A stretch of 64,000 bases of DNA from Buxus sempervirens (Eukaryota > Streptophyta > Magnoliopsida > Buxales > Buxaceae): assembly GCA_947561395.2 (NCBI GenBank), contig OX387190.1, forward strand, positions 9,418,858-9,482,857. The letters run 5' to 3'. Both the position numbers and the translations under genes were made by a program. Shown one piece after another: positions 37,261 through 49,589 of this stretch (position 1 is the stretch's first letter; each line of letters starts with the position of its first letter). The notes below the pieces were generated by a model. That model was not told where the DNA came from and did not search any database. It was given only the letters and a program-made list of their open reading frames with translations.

Positions 37261-37604
37261 GGGGTCCTTTGGTAGGGTTTCTAGATTTTGGATTGTACTA
37301 GAATCCAGATCCAGAGTCCACTTAAGTTGTTTGAAAGTAGATTTTCAAATCAGATGTTAAAATCTGGCCAAAAACCACACTCCATTTTTTATAGGTTTCT
37401 ATAGATTTTGACAGTTAAAAGAATAAAACCCAAGTAGTAAGGAACTATTCATAGTGGTGGGTCCCACTCAAACACAATGCCACAAAGGAGCTAAAATCCA
37501 AGGTATCCAAACAAGATACTGGATTCTAAAAATCAGCATTGAGAATCTGGATTTTCCAAATCCAAATTATAATCCAAAATCCAGAAGCCCTACCAAACGC
37601 CCCC
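37261..37604. mobile_element. MITE, Tourist/Harbinger-like
   Basis: Inverted ends GGGGTCCTTTGGTAGGG and, in complement, GGGGGCGTTTGGTAGGGC; the interior is full of AAATCCAGATT/GGATTTTG words forming a longer inverted repeat. The end motif is typical of PIF/Harbinger MITEs. The 3-bp duplication is not clear, so the superfamily is less certain than the element itself. Confidence 0.75.
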
Positions 37605-38102
37605 AATAAATTGACTCCAGTTTATGCTTTCAATTAAAAAAAAGTACTCTTCTATTTTGTCAAAAATCATTTGCTAGTCTTCAAGATCTTTACTATAAAC
37701 AATTTTGGATACCTCAGGTATGCCAAATTCCAAAGTGCCTCAATCTACTAGGTATTTTTCATACTTGCAAACCCTTCAAAACTTTGATATCAAGGCAAAT
37801 TTTACCTTTATTAAAAAGTATTCCATCTGAAATAAGACTGAAAATTTTTCAAGGACCACAATGAACAAAGCCTCAAACAACATAGTGATATCTACCAACA
37901 GATCACGAACAGTAGCTACAATTGTAGCACCACTATTTTGATTGCCATGTCAAGAAGAGAACACCTTTGAGTTGGTGAGAAACTCCATTTTGTAAGACAC
38001 GTGTTTACGTTACTTTTCATATATTTGTGGCCTAGTGGATCAGTTTCCAGTCAAAAACCTCTATATGCATCATTGAAGTATTCATGAATAATCTACATAA
38101 TT
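37605..38102. other. AT-rich intron 1 stretch
   Basis: Nothing recognised. Confidence 0.5.
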
Positions 38103-38113
38103 AAAGTGTCTTA

Positions 38114-39344
38114 GTATGTAGTGTCCTGATCCCTCCGGTTTGTTCTCCTGCAAGTCCTTCCTTCATGTTAGAAGCTCTGTTGTTTCTTCCCCTCCTACAC
38201 CCCTCAAACCCAAATTTATTTGGTTCCCCTGTTCCCCCAAAAATACAGGCTTTTGTTCGGACTGCTCTTTGGTCCAAAGTTAACACAACAAAGATGCTCC
38301 AAAGAAGAAGGTGGATGGCTCTGTCCCCTAGTATGTGTTGTTTATGTACAAGCGAGGAATCTCTTCACCACCTATTTCTACATTGTTCATTTTCATAGCA
38401 GATTTGGGTCGCTTTCTTGGGGGCAGAGTGGTCACTCATGGGTGTCTCCTTTTTCAGTTTTTGACCTCTTTAACAAGTGGCACTTTCCAGGTTTGCGTCA
38501 AAGAGGCAAGATACTATACAGGGTTCTATTCCAGGTGATCTGATGGTTCATATGGCGCGAGCATAATAGTAGGGTTTTTGAGGATATCCCCTTACTGGTT
38601 CAGATTAACTTGGATCCATGGTCTATAGACTTTTAGAGGATTCTCAAATTCAGATATCTTACGAGAATGGAGATTCATATCTCAATATTCACCCCCGATT
38701 TCCAGAGTGTCAGGGTGGAAGAATCCAGATGTTGAGGTTTTAAAGATGAATGGGGATGGCAGTTCATTGGGTCACCCGGGGAGGTCGGGTGTTGGTGGGA
38801 TCCATAGGTTTCATTTGGGCCAGACTATTTTCCTATTCAAGGGTCTGATTTGAGTGAGGTGATTCTCTCAAAGCAGAGATTCTAGCTGTTATCACTGGTT
38901 TATCCCAAGTGTGTAGCATGGTTTTTAGTAATTTTCTTGTTGAGGGAGACTATTATTTAGTTTTCCAGCAGACGACCCAGGATCTTTAGGGCCCTTAGCG
39001 GCTCAGATACTTGATTCAGCAGGCTCGATTTTTAGCTCTCTCGCTGAATGTCTCATTAATGCATGTGCTAAGATTGGGCAATGAGATCGCTGATTCTTTG
39101 GCTAAAAGCTGGAGTGCACCGTCCTGTTCTTTTTGTGGGTTCACATATTGGCGAGGCCGAAGGAATAGGATAGTCAGAGTTTGGATAGGTCCCGTGGAGG
39201 GCTGTGTTAGAGGGCCCTCTCGGTGATCTTATATTAGAGTTTCTCTCTCTTTCCTTTTTTGCTGACTCGTCCTTTTTGAGCCGACCTTGTACATTCTATT
39301 CTTCTTTATTTATATTATCGCTTTATTACTCTTCAAAAAAAAAA
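38114..39344 (+). mobile_element. 5'-truncated L1 LINE with zf-RVT and RNase H-like tail
   Basis: A plus-strand insertion with a poly(A) run at 39335-39347 and a perfect 11-bp duplication AAAGTGTCTTA (38103-38113, 39345-39355). The frame carries PPKIQAFVRTALWSKVN and a CCLC...HHLFLHC zinc pattern (zf-RVT). A C-terminal RNase H-like piece with HVLRLGNEIADSLAKSW near 39065 shows that this L1 subfamily carried an RNase H domain. Stops throughout. Confidence 0.92.
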
Positions 39345-39355
39345 AAAGTGTCTTA

Positions 39356-39839
39356 TTTTCTATGTATTCCTTCTCTAATGTCATTGTTTTTGTAATGGTT
39401 TGAGCTACTTGAGTATAAACATGTGTAAATCAGGATCCAGCACTGTTAATTTAAGAATTCCACTTTTACCATAAGTTTCCTTCAATATTCCAATTTCTTT
39501 GGTGATATCGAAGTAAGCCCTCTACATTTTACCTTCTTAAAATGAGGGGAATATATCTACAATATGATATTGAAAACCTTGCATTGAAAAAAATTAAATA
39601 GTTAATGGTCACCTAAAGAACAAGAATAAAGATGCTGACTGTAGAAGCATATATGTAAGGAAAACAGAAAAAAATTAAAAAAATAAAAAAATAAAAACTA
39701 AAAACTAAAAACCTTCTCTCCCATTTCTCCTTTTTATTTACTCTCTTTGGTCCTTCAAGCTTGGTGGAGATTATATGATAGATTATTTCAAAATGAGATT
39801 TTCAGTCAAGATAACACCTAGCAATCTGGGTCTGATTTT
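39356..39839. other. AT-rich intron 1 stretch
   Basis: An A-rich run at 39663-39712; nothing else recognised. Confidence 0.45.
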
Positions 39840-40660
39840 AAAAGATAAAGTTGCTGGTGAAAGTTCATTCAAATTGATTGAATGAAATTGGGAGGTTATC
39901 TGGGATGGAGTAGAAAGGCATTTTGGACTAAGAGATGGGGTATGAGGAGACATGGGATCAAAATGGAACTGACAGAGGAAGGTATTTCTAAGTGGCTTCT
40001 AGAAAAATTTTATGGAATTTGGGCAATTTTGGGAACATCTTGTGGAGGTTTGGGAAGGAAGCAAAGAAATTTTTAATAGCAATTGGGGAAAGAAAATGGA
40101 ATTTCAGGTTGAAGGATGTAAATTCCTAAGTGAAAGATAAGATTCCAAATGAACAGCAAAACTTCTTACAGAATATGACAGATGGGAATGCTTAAATGGA
40201 AAGGGGAAAGCAAAAGAAGAGGAAAGAGATTTTTACCTTGTTACGGCAAAACTTCTTATTCAGGGGAATGCAGACATTGGATGGACACTTGTGTTACATT
40301 TTTATCCAGCCACCTAAGATGGATATAATGCTTCAAGAGATTAAGATGAGAAATTAACTACAGGTATTATATGGGATTGCCAGGAGAAACAGATTTGGGA
40401 ATTTTTAAGCATCTAAGCCCATTAATAATTGGGTGGGTTTATGTTAGCTTGAGTACATGGGCAGCATAAAACTAATGCTTATATGTCAGCAAGGTCTCTG
40501 TTTCTGTTCTGGTTTCAGGTGTCCAGAGCAGGAATCGGTGGCCACTTGCAGTCTGTACATGGTCAAACAAATAAACAAACTTCAGCCCCAGATATTGAAG
40601 CATAACCTAAGTGATAGATGGAATTCTAAATGGTGTTGGGAGGGGATTTTAACAAAATGA
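39840..40660 (+). pseudogene. Decayed L1 ORF1-like stretch
   Basis: Broken plus-strand frames (SSFKLIE.NWEVIWDGVERHF, GISKWLLEKFYGIWA, KWNGKGKAKEE-like and SYLV-like words) resemble the nucleic-acid-binding ORF1 region of some plant LINEs. No zinc knuckle or ends were recognised. This is a memory-based resemblance only; it could instead be an old retroelement relic of another type. Confidence 0.3.
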
Positions 40661-41220
40661 TAGGTATATCTCAAAATATTTCATATAAAGAAGGGAATCT
40701 GAATATGACAGCATTTAATTATTTCATACAAAAAAAAATCCTTCCTCCAAGCCCCCAGCTACACAAAATTTAGGGGGAAATAGGTATATCTTACAAAATC
40801 AATTTCACCATGTGGCAACAAAATTTCAATGGCATGGTGGAATTTCGCGTCACACAAAATTGTCTTTTTTAAGGGCAGTTTCAAGGGAAATTTCGTCTCA
40901 CTTCAGTGACATTTCCCTCATTCTATTCTCTAATTCTTGAGCTAGAAGCCCCCATTTTTTTTCACCTCAACAACTTAGAAAATACTCATATATGAGTGTT
41001 TTGTAAATCAAGAACTACAAAATTTTTTAAGATTCAAAGCATCAACAAAAATTCAGGTTTGAGATAAACTTGTGGGATTTTCATGGTCACTAAATGAATT
41101 TATTTTTTACTAAAATATAACATTTATTTAATTTTATAAAAAAATTTAAACTAAATAAGAATACTACAAATAAAAATAATAAATAGATAAGTAAATAATT
41201 TAGATACAATTAAGATTTTT
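40661..41220. other. Possible hAT left-end relic
   Basis: At 40810-40930 GAAATTTCG-type words, a GGAATTTCGCGTCAC word and an AGAAGCCCCCATTTTTTTT run recall the left subterminal region of the hAT at 53559. No termini or duplication were seen. The rest is AT-rich. Confidence 0.3.
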
Positions 41221-41224
41221 ATCA

Positions 41225-41415
41225 TCATCATCAGCCAGTTCCCACCACAGTGGGGTCAGCAACACGAATCTTGTCTTTCCATCCTACTCTATCAAAAATC
41301 ATATCTTCAGTTAATCCACATTTTTTTAAGTTTTGTTTTATAGATTCCATCCATGTCTTTTTAGGTCTACCTCTTCGTCGCTTAGGCCCTTCAATATGCA
41401 TATTCTCACACCTTC
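41225..41415 (-). mobile_element. RTE LINE 3' terminus
   Basis: The minus strand reads CENMHIEGPKRRRGRPKKTW, then KKCGLTEDMIFDRVGWKDKI and RVADPTVVGTG followed by a stop and a (GAT)n tail. This is the conserved C-terminus and terminal short repeat of plant RTE elements. A 5'-truncated insertion of about 190 bp with an intact frame. Confidence 0.9.
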
Positions 41416-41607
41416 ACAATTAAAATTTTTATAATAATAATTTAACTAGTTTTTTACCAATTACTTATCCAAGTAATTGGTTATTAATTAACTATTAAAT
41501 CATTTCTTAATTTCATTATTAAACTTCATATATTATTAACCATTTCTAAAATATAGAAAAATGGAAAATTTTTTAAAAGGTTAATGGCCAATTAAATCCA
41601 GTATTTT

Positions 41608-41750
41608 TTATTTTTTTTTTGATAAGTAAATAAGATATATTATTATATAAGTTACTTGAAAGATGTTTTATAGGTACACAGATAGTGTGCCTATGTTACA
41701 AAGCTGATTTCAAACACTCAATTCCCTAATCTGGGCTTTACACATAAGGC
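41608..41750 (-). mobile_element. L1 3'-end fragment
   Basis: A T-run followed by GATAAGTAAATAAGATATA, the usual start (in complement) of an L1 3' UTR. The far end is not defined. Confidence 0.5.
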
Positions 41751-42180
41751 CCTGATTGGTTCAATGAATTGGAATTGGAATTAAGAATTATAATTCCAAT
41801 TCTAATTCATCAAGAATTGAAATTATTGTGATTAGATGGCAAGAAAATTGAAATTTGGAATTACAATTCCATGAAGAATTGATTTAAAATCCAATTCCAC
41901 TAATTTGGTGAACTTATGAAGAATTGATTTGTATCATTCCCATGTTAATAACAACAACACAAGTGACTGATTATCATGACTTATCAATTCTATATTTTAA
42001 ATATAATTCTCCTAAAATCTCATTATCTCCTGTAGGCCCTTTCACAATATATTTTTCGTAATGCCAAATTGTAATTGCTGTAACAGTACAAACAAGTGCA
42101 TGTAAGAGAATTTTTTTCTTCTTCTCTTTTGCATTATTTTCAGCATGAGTACCAACGAATCTATTATCCATCTATCAAAC
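41750..42180 (-). pseudogene. PIF/Harbinger relic
   Basis: An end-like sequence GGCCCTGATTGGTTCAATG after TAA, AATTGGAATT-rich inverted sequence, then a minus frame from 42171 (MDNRFVGTHAENN; TAITIWHYEKYIVKGP) that resembles the N-terminus of PIF/Harbinger nucleases. Only about 60 codons remain and the far end was not found. Confidence 0.4.
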
Positions 42181-42844
42181 AAAAAATTGAATATTAAACA
42201 ACATATTAATCATGCACATTGTAATCATCCTTCATAAAAATCAATCTCTCCTAATGAAACCGCATTTGCATAAAAGATGGAAAGATTTACACATGAGCAT
42301 CACCATTTATAATCCACTAAAAAAGGATAAATAAATAACACATTAACCGATTAATTTCAACAGAATCAATCAAATCCCTAAAAATCCACCAATTCAAGGA
42401 AAAGCAAGATATTCATAATCACACGAATTAACATCAGAATCCAACAAATCTAGATCAGATTGATTGAAGGGAAAGACACCCTAATGTTGGGAGAACGTGA
42501 CATGCGTGGGTATGGTGAAAGGAAAGAAGGGATTACTGGGAACATCGAGCAACAACAAAATTAACGATGGAAGAGAGCTAAGGTATGATCTTGAGCGGGG
42601 GATCATTTGTGGCCTCTTTGCCAGACTTTCTGCCACCTCGAAAGATAGACTTCAAGGAGCTTTGGTTCATGATATTCTCCAGTATACCCAAACTACTCTC
42701 CATTGGAGGAGTTAAGTCAAGTTAAAGCCGTCTACTGTTCTACGCCCCAATTGCAGGTTAACTGAAAAACCAAGAAAAGCATCAAGCATGGAAGAAGGAA
42801 TTACATTTCAACTGGGAAGAGAGGAGAACAATAATAACCTTTGG
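42181..42844. other. Intron 1 stretch
   Basis: A GC-richer piece at 42480-42720 contains a short open frame with no recognisable family. Possibly interior of the adjoining Harbinger relic. Confidence 0.35.
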
Positions 42845-42849
42845 CCCAT

Positions 42850-45720
42850 AGTTGTGAAAACGCCTAGGCAATGCCAGGCAATAGACCTGCCCGTAGCCTA
42901 GGCGACAATTTTTTCATTTCAAAATAATCAAAATATATTCATCATCCATTGTAGATGGAAGTATCAAAAATCAAAAAGATCTAAAGTATCAAAAGGTCTA
43001 GATGCCATCATCCAATGTAAAATCCATATCAGTTTCTTGAAGCAAGCCTCCTGCAATCCCATCACCCCCAAGTCCCCGATTATGATTAGCTTCATCTCCA
43101 TCTTCATTATCATCCGACTCTAAGTATGTATTTTCTTCCTCGCCTTCAGTTTCATCAGAGTCGGTCCATTGGGGCTCTTCGTTTTCTTCCTCTCTTTCAA
43201 AATGTCTACTTGAACTTCTTCGAGTGCTACTACTAGTTGCACTTGACATGTTGCGTTGTGGTCTTGACGGTCCATCAATAGCCCCCACAGCAATATCAAC
43301 GTCTAACCAACTAAGCCCTCCATGGACAACGTCTTCCGATGGCTCTTTTCCTGTGAACCACTCACTAGAGTCATCAATATCATCAAAGCAAATGGGGTCA
43401 TAGGCTTTAGGATTTTCCTTCCTTGTTAAGAATCTCTCTCGTAGTCGCTGATTGTATTGGACGAAGACAAGATCATTCAGCCGCTTCTGTTCTAGCCTAT
43501 TCCTCTTCTTTGTATGAATCTTTACAAAAAAAATAAATAAAAAAAAATTTACTAAAGAATCTCAAATTTTAATAAAACTTCAAATTAAAGATACAAATGA
43601 GATATATATTTTCATTCACAAATTCAAAAGTACTCCAATTGCATTCACAACTCGAAGAAGTGCATGTAAGCCCTAGGATCCGAAGTGCTAGACGTCGAAG
43701 TTCCGGGGTATTGGCTCCATAGGTATCCCACCATTTAACTTCAAAAAGTATTAAATAATGAGTAAAGGATCAGTTGTTAATTGTCACAAATAAAATTCAA
43801 ATTTAAAAGCATTACAATGAACTTACTTGGCTGCTTCTTCTCTCTTTGCCTTATTGCCATATCTTTTCCAAATAGGTCCCTACAGTTTTTGTAAGTATCC
43901 ATTTGTCTAGAGATCTTATCTTGTAACTCTTCATCTGTAACCATCCTCTCTAAACAATCAAGAAAACCCACTTCAAACTTTCCAACAGAATCATCTGAGA
44001 TGTCTTTAGCTTTAAAATACAAGCTTGGATTGAGAAAGAAGCCTGCTACATGTAGTAGCTGATTGAGTTGCTCTTCCCATCTCTTATCAACAATAGTCAA
44101 AATAGGTTTGTAATCTCTTTCTTTGTGTCCAAAAAAGCTTTAGATTTGATCTCTTGCTTGCTCCATTGCAGTATAAAGATAACCCATTGGTGGCTTCTCA
44201 TCACCATCAACTAATCTCAAAACTTGTACAAGTGGATATGAAGCTTTTAGACAATAACTAATACCTCTCCAAAATATTGTTGATAAAACAATATTTGCAA
44301 CTCTTTTCCCATCTTTTTTTTTTTTTTTTTGCCCACTTACTATTATTCCAATCAGAGGAAACAAATAAAGCTCTCAAGGCTTGTTTATGTGTAAACAAAC
44401 TTTGAAGATTCAAGAAAGCAGTAGTAAACCTTGTGACTGCTATCCTTACTAGGTCATTTCCTATCTTGGCTCTCATATGATTAAGTAAGAGAGGATGCTT
44501 GTACATGAAAGAAGTGACTGATCGGGCCTTGGCAATGATAACCTTTGTTCCAATAAGATTCCTAATATCTTCTAATATGAGATCTAAGCAATGAGCAGCA
44601 CAAGGTGTCCAAAACAGTTGTTTTCTCCTATCTATCAATCTTCTACCTATAAAAAGGCATTATAAATATAAGTACAAGTAAGATAATACACTTGAATTCA
44701 AGTAAAAGATGAAATAAAATAAAAAATAGACACCCAAATTACTCGCAATAACATAAGCAGCATTGTTATCTGTAGCAACTTGAACCACGTGCTCTTCTCC
44801 AACTTTTTCTATCACATTATCAAGTACTTCAAACAAGTACTGTGCATCATGTACTTTACTAGAAGCATCAATTGATTTCAAGAAATATGTCCCTTCGGAA
44901 CAATTCACTAAGAAGTTGATTAAACTTCGTGTCCTCTTATCAGTCCAACCATCAAACATGATTGTGCATTCATACTTTTTCCAAGCTGTTTGATAAACTT
45001 GAAAAAGATCCTTGATTCTACCAACCTCAATCTTAAAGAAGTGGTTCTCTCAATTCATGAAATGATGGAGGTCGATAACCTGGTCCAAATTGACCGATTG
45101 CTTCCACTATTACTTGAAAACCTCTTAATTTCACTGTATTGAATGAATTCTAGCTTGGTAAAACCATCGAACTACATATTGATTTACTTTTTACCGATCC
45201 TCCTTTTTGTATCTATTATTAATGGTGGTCTGAACTGTATTTCCTTTAGCCCTCTCTGCAATTACTTCTTCAGAATTCCTTCTCAAAAAGCTATCCATGG
45301 GCCCCCTTTCACGTGGCTTTTTTTTAGTCACTTGACTCACTTGTGTGGACTTCTCCTTGCCTGTCCGTTTTCTCTTTTCTACAATACATTCCACTTCAGC
45401 ATCTTCACTTTCTTCAACATTAATTTCCCAAGGATTTTGGCTAAAAGAATCATCAAGCAAGTCATTTTGGATTCTTTTATTACTTGCCATATGATCCGAT
45501 AATTCTTTAATTATCTCCACAGATGCCTTTGGGCATTTCTTGACATTCCTATACCCACCAATCAAATGTTGCTTTTGTTTATAAATACCTCCATTTGTTA
45601 TAGCCCCACATAACTCACATAGAATTTTGTTCTTATCACTAACAATAGGCCAAAAGGAATACTTCCACGCTGGATCCTTAGAATTGGCTTTTGGCTTCGA
45701 GCTACCGGAAGATGACATTT
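42850..45720 (-). pseudogene. hAT transposase pseudogene of a second family (hAT-3)
   Basis: Start ATG at 45718: MSSSGSSKPKANSKDPAWKY, BED finger ILCELCGAITNGG...KKC (C-C-H-C), nuclear-type basic linker KRKRTGKEKS and KKKPRERG, then DUF659 with MFDGWTDKRTRSLINF (first Asp), VVQVATDNNAAY (second Asp), WTPCAAHCLDLILE, helical part ALFVSSDWNNSKW, and a dimerisation block SCECNWSTF (Glu). The acidic tail EEENEEPQWTDSDETEGEEE ends near 42998. Several stops and frameshifts break it. The left end near 42850 (TAGTTGTGAAAACGCC) may be terminal; the right end was not found. It differs from hAT-1/2 in tail and sequence. Confidence 0.88.
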
Positions 45721-45887
45721 CTTCACATAGACAAACACCAAACACTTTTATTAAGTAATAAAAAAAATGTAGAAGTTTAGAAAAGAAAAACAATAAAGGT
45801 GTTCTTAACTGTTAAAAGACAGGTGTTCACACATCAAATTTAAAATCACCAGAAAAATACAGGTGTTCTTAACTGTTAAAACAATAA

Positions 45888-46405
45888 AATCACAGAGAGA
45901 GGGAGTGAGACAGAGAGAAAGCGAGAGAGATAGAGGGAGCGAGACAAGGGGTGACACAGAGAGAAAGCGAGAGAGATAGAGAGCGAGACAGAGAGAGGAA
46001 GCGAAAGAGATAGAGAGCGAGACAGAAAGAGGGCTAGAGAGATAGAGGGAGCGAGACAGAGAGAGAGCAAGAGAGATAGAGGGAGCGAGACAGAGGGGGC
46101 GAGACAAAGAGCGCGAGAGAGATAGAGAGCGAAACAGAGAGAGGGAGCGAGAAAGATAGAGAGCGAGACAAAGAGATGGCGAGAGTGATAGAGGGAGCGA
46201 GACAAAGAGAGAGCGAGAGAGATGGAGCGAGACAGAGAGAGAGCGAGAGAGATAGGGAGCAAGACAAAGAGAGGGTGCGAAAGAGACAGAGGGAGCAAGA
46301 CAGAGAGAGAACGAGAGAGAGAGGGAGCGAGACAGAGAAAGAGAGAGCGAGAGCGAGAGTTACAGAGAAAGAAAGAGCGAGAGCGACAGAGAAAAGGAGA
46401 CAGAC
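45888..46405 (+). repeat. Purine-only tract of GAGAGCGAGACA-type units
   Basis: About 520 bp of degenerate GAGAGAGATAGAGGGAGCGAGACA repeats, nearly all purine on the plus strand. It lies just upstream of hAT-3. Ser/Leu/Arg-rich open frames across it are artefacts. Confidence 0.9.
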
Positions 46406-47506
46406 GAACCCCTAATAGACTCTCTTTTGCCCATGTTTTGTTTCTGCTATTGTTATTTTCACTCCTATATTTTCTGTTTTGGGATGTTTCGGACTGAAGG
46501 ATGTCCTACTTCATTGTTTTCTCTATTCTTTCTACTGTTCTGCTCCGTCATGAACAGTCCCTATACTATCCCCTATTTACAAATGCAATTCTTACTTCAC
46601 TGATCAAAAATTGTATATGGACAACTATTAAAAATAAAATAAAAATTTCAAAAAAATGAAAATAGAAATAAATTTTTCAAATTGGACCACTATATTCTCT
46701 TGGATCTCTTTCATGTTATATGGAATTATTTGACTTATATTATTATTTTCATTTTGTATCTCTTTGATTATGCCATAGTATCTTACCATATTAGCTTAGA
46801 CATAAGATACATGCATCCATTTTCATGTTTTATTTATTCTAGTTCCATGTTATTGTCATGTTTAGACCTCTATAAAATTTCACACTAGAATTGAATCATT
46901 GTGGATTAAGAACATGTGTGGGGAACTTTAATGCCTAACTTTCCTATAATAATTACTTTCATGCTTCAAGTGTCTTTAGTATACCACCAAATAATGACTA
47001 TTTGAAAGGGTACAATTCCCCTAAGCAATAGATTGAAGCCAAAAATTGAATTAATATGCTAAGAAGAAAAACGAAACAAATAATAATAAGAAAAGAAGGC
47101 ATGAGGCTGGAACATTAATCCTTGTATGTGGCTATGGATTTCAACTTTTCAATTTACAAAGTGAACCTATTCAATAATATGAATATTAAACTGATGTGAC
47201 CACACTATGATCAAACTACTGGCTAGTCAGATTCTTTAATTCTTTTATATGGCCAACAAAAACATTTCTGCCAATTAGTTTCTAGAAATGAAATTTCAGG
47301 AAATAACCATCCCGTAGTTACTCCATTAACTTCACAATCATTGTGAAGGAATACAAACAACTAATCAAGTTGGGGATACTTACTGAAGCTAAAATTAATA
47401 TCACCTATACTAATCTAAGATATATCCCTTGAAATTATAAGGGAGGATCATTATGCCCAATTCAAATGGAACTAGTAGTTGACACACACGCTAAGAAGGT
47501 GCTTAC
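46406..47506. other. CLC intron 1, start-proximal part
   Basis: AT-rich; no gene or element recognised. Confidence 0.55.
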
Positions 47507-47694
47507 TCATAATCAAGGCTCTCAATGGAATAGACATTGGCACCAACAATAGCAATCTGGGAGGTGGTGTTTATCCGCTTCCTGAGTAATGGCTCTCTAA
47601 GTGTGCTTTTTTCTGATATCTCAGAAACATTCCTATCAATCTTCCCATCATACAATCCCTCACTCTCTAAGTCATTCACATCTCCACGATCCAT
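47507..47694 (-). CDS. CLC-c: CLC chloride channel/exchanger, first coding exon with start codon
   Basis: Plant CLC proteins move chloride or nitrate across organelle membranes, mostly the tonoplast, as channels or anion/proton exchangers. This exon holds the cytosolic N-terminus: MDRGDVNDLE, then an acidic dileucine-type EPLLRKR, and NTTSQIAIVGANV and IESLDY, the signature that precedes helix B in plant CLCs. The ATG at 47694 sits in AGCAGATGG with G at +4. Protein length and start fit CLC-c of Arabidopsis as I recall it (about 780 residues; 276 codons are seen in the four exons here). The donor is GA/GTAAGC at 47507. The following intron is 18.2 kb and full of transposons. Codons are open and in phase through all four exons, so the gene is probably functional. 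Confidence 0.93.
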
Positions 47695-47812
47695 CTGCTC
47701 ACTCTTTTATATGGTTCTTCAGGTGTTACTTTTCCCTGTATTCTCTCAGTTGGATTCAGTGTCTCAGATGGTTCCCCTTCTACTTGCAGCCTTCAGTCTC
47801 CATATTTTACAC
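47695..47812 (-). promoter_or_regulatory. CLC 5' UTR part of exon 2, with short upstream ORF
   Basis: The acceptor TTCATTGCAG ends before 47812, placing a 5' UTR intron upstream. Within this leader an ATG near 47804 opens a seven-codon reading frame METEGCK and a stop, well before the CLC start. Such upstream frames often lower translation; here this is inference. Confidence 0.6.
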
Positions 47813-49589
47813 CTGCAATGAACACATAAAACAAATAGAAGTAATCCTTCTGAAAAGAATGTGCTGAGTTGCATGGTTTTGGATACTAGCATCAAAATCC
47901 AGTTTGGATAAAGGGTGTTGAATTCAGCAAATCCAACTAATTATGATTTGTTTCATGCCTAATTAAGATATTTGTTTAAATATCATAGAAGAAAATTTAA
48001 TGGGCTAAAAAATATTGCATCATTTGAAATGCTTCATATATTAGTATTCCTCTAAAAGTTTTTTGCATGGTTCTTGACAAGAAATATCGGCAAATAAAGG
48101 TGCAAGTTTTCAGTAGAAATCAAAAACTAAAACCACGCACAGGGGATAATAATGAACTCATCCCATATAACATTAAAACAAAGGTTCGCTTATTACAGGC
48201 GACATCTCAAATTCATTCCTCTTCATCGAATCTCATAATAAATGATCATGTTTTCAAATCCTTTCTATTGTTTTTACATTCAACAAAAATTTTAATATTC
48301 AAGGAAATACTTGTATAAGATAAAACTGAAAGAATCATATACAAAAAGTAAGACAAATAAACAATAGCAACACAAAAACATATCATATGGGATAAAATTC
48401 CAAATCATAAAACTATAAAATGGTCATCAGTTCTTACATCCAACTTCATATTTCGCTAAGCACATCCCATTTTATTTAAAATCAATTTGAAATATGTGCA
48501 GATAACCAACTTGAAAACATTATATAGAGCAAAGACAATTATACCTACGAAATGCTAAACCACTCAAAAAAACAATCTTTTCTACTGTGTCCCTATGTCT
48601 AACGCATTTTTTCTCTTATACCCCTTCAAATTGGAAATAATTATATAAATTCCAGGACAAAGAAATCCACATTCAAAATCCATAAAGATAAGACTACTAT
48701 TGTCATTCAAGTTAATTTTGGGTGTCTTAAAGCATGCTAAGATTTAATATGAAGGCATTTTTTCAAGATTCAATCCATCTCATCAAGATGGTTAGATCAT
48801 AGCATGTCATTCTTGATGTATTGACAGACCTTCACAACTTGTTGTAGATTAGATTATAGCATGCAGCATGCATGCATAATAAAATCCCAGTGAGTGTCAC
48901 GCACACAAAAAATATGGACACACACACACAAAATAATGAACAAAATAAAGTGTAGAATACAAGGACATTTTGATCATATGAATTTCTAAAGTAACAGAAA
49001 GACAGGCATTTTGATGTTAGTGGTGTAGAGCAGTAAATGAGATTATATTATATATGAAAGGATACAGCAAGTGCAGACACATTGTATGGCATCATTAAAT
49101 TCAAAAACCAGGTGCCGATGCACTATAATGTATAATAGAATTCAAAAATGGTGGAGAAGGTAAAGTTGCAAATTCCCTTGTTGCCTTCCCCCAATTCCAT
49201 AGAGTTCTAAATTTTATTTATGGCACTATCCAAAGTTTCTTTGTCCTTGAAGATTTTCAGGTTTCTTTCTTCCAAATACGCCATCAGACAAAATTGTTGC
49301 ACCATCATGTTAGTGCTGTATGGTAGTAGGCAGTTTTACATCTCCATATGCATTATACAGATAGTATTCTTCCTCCTTCCCCCATGACCATACACTAATG
49401 CCGTAAATGTGGCACCGGGAAAAATTTTTCCAAACTTTCTCATAGAAAATATCTCTATTATTAACAAAAATTCCCTTATGTCACTAAAAATATCACCAAT
49501 AATATCAAAAATATTTTCACTTTTCAAATTATCAAACAGAAGATACAATAATAACATAATGTATCATCTCAAACTAATTGAGCTTAGAA
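47813..49589. other. CLC 5' UTR intron, left part
   Basis: AT-rich with a short CA run near 48897-48935. No gene or clear element. Confidence 0.5.

Noticed and set aside
45805-46497. Overlapping Ser/Leu-rich and Arg/Glu-rich frames
   Set aside because: Products of the purine repeat tract; no start context, family or conserved motif.
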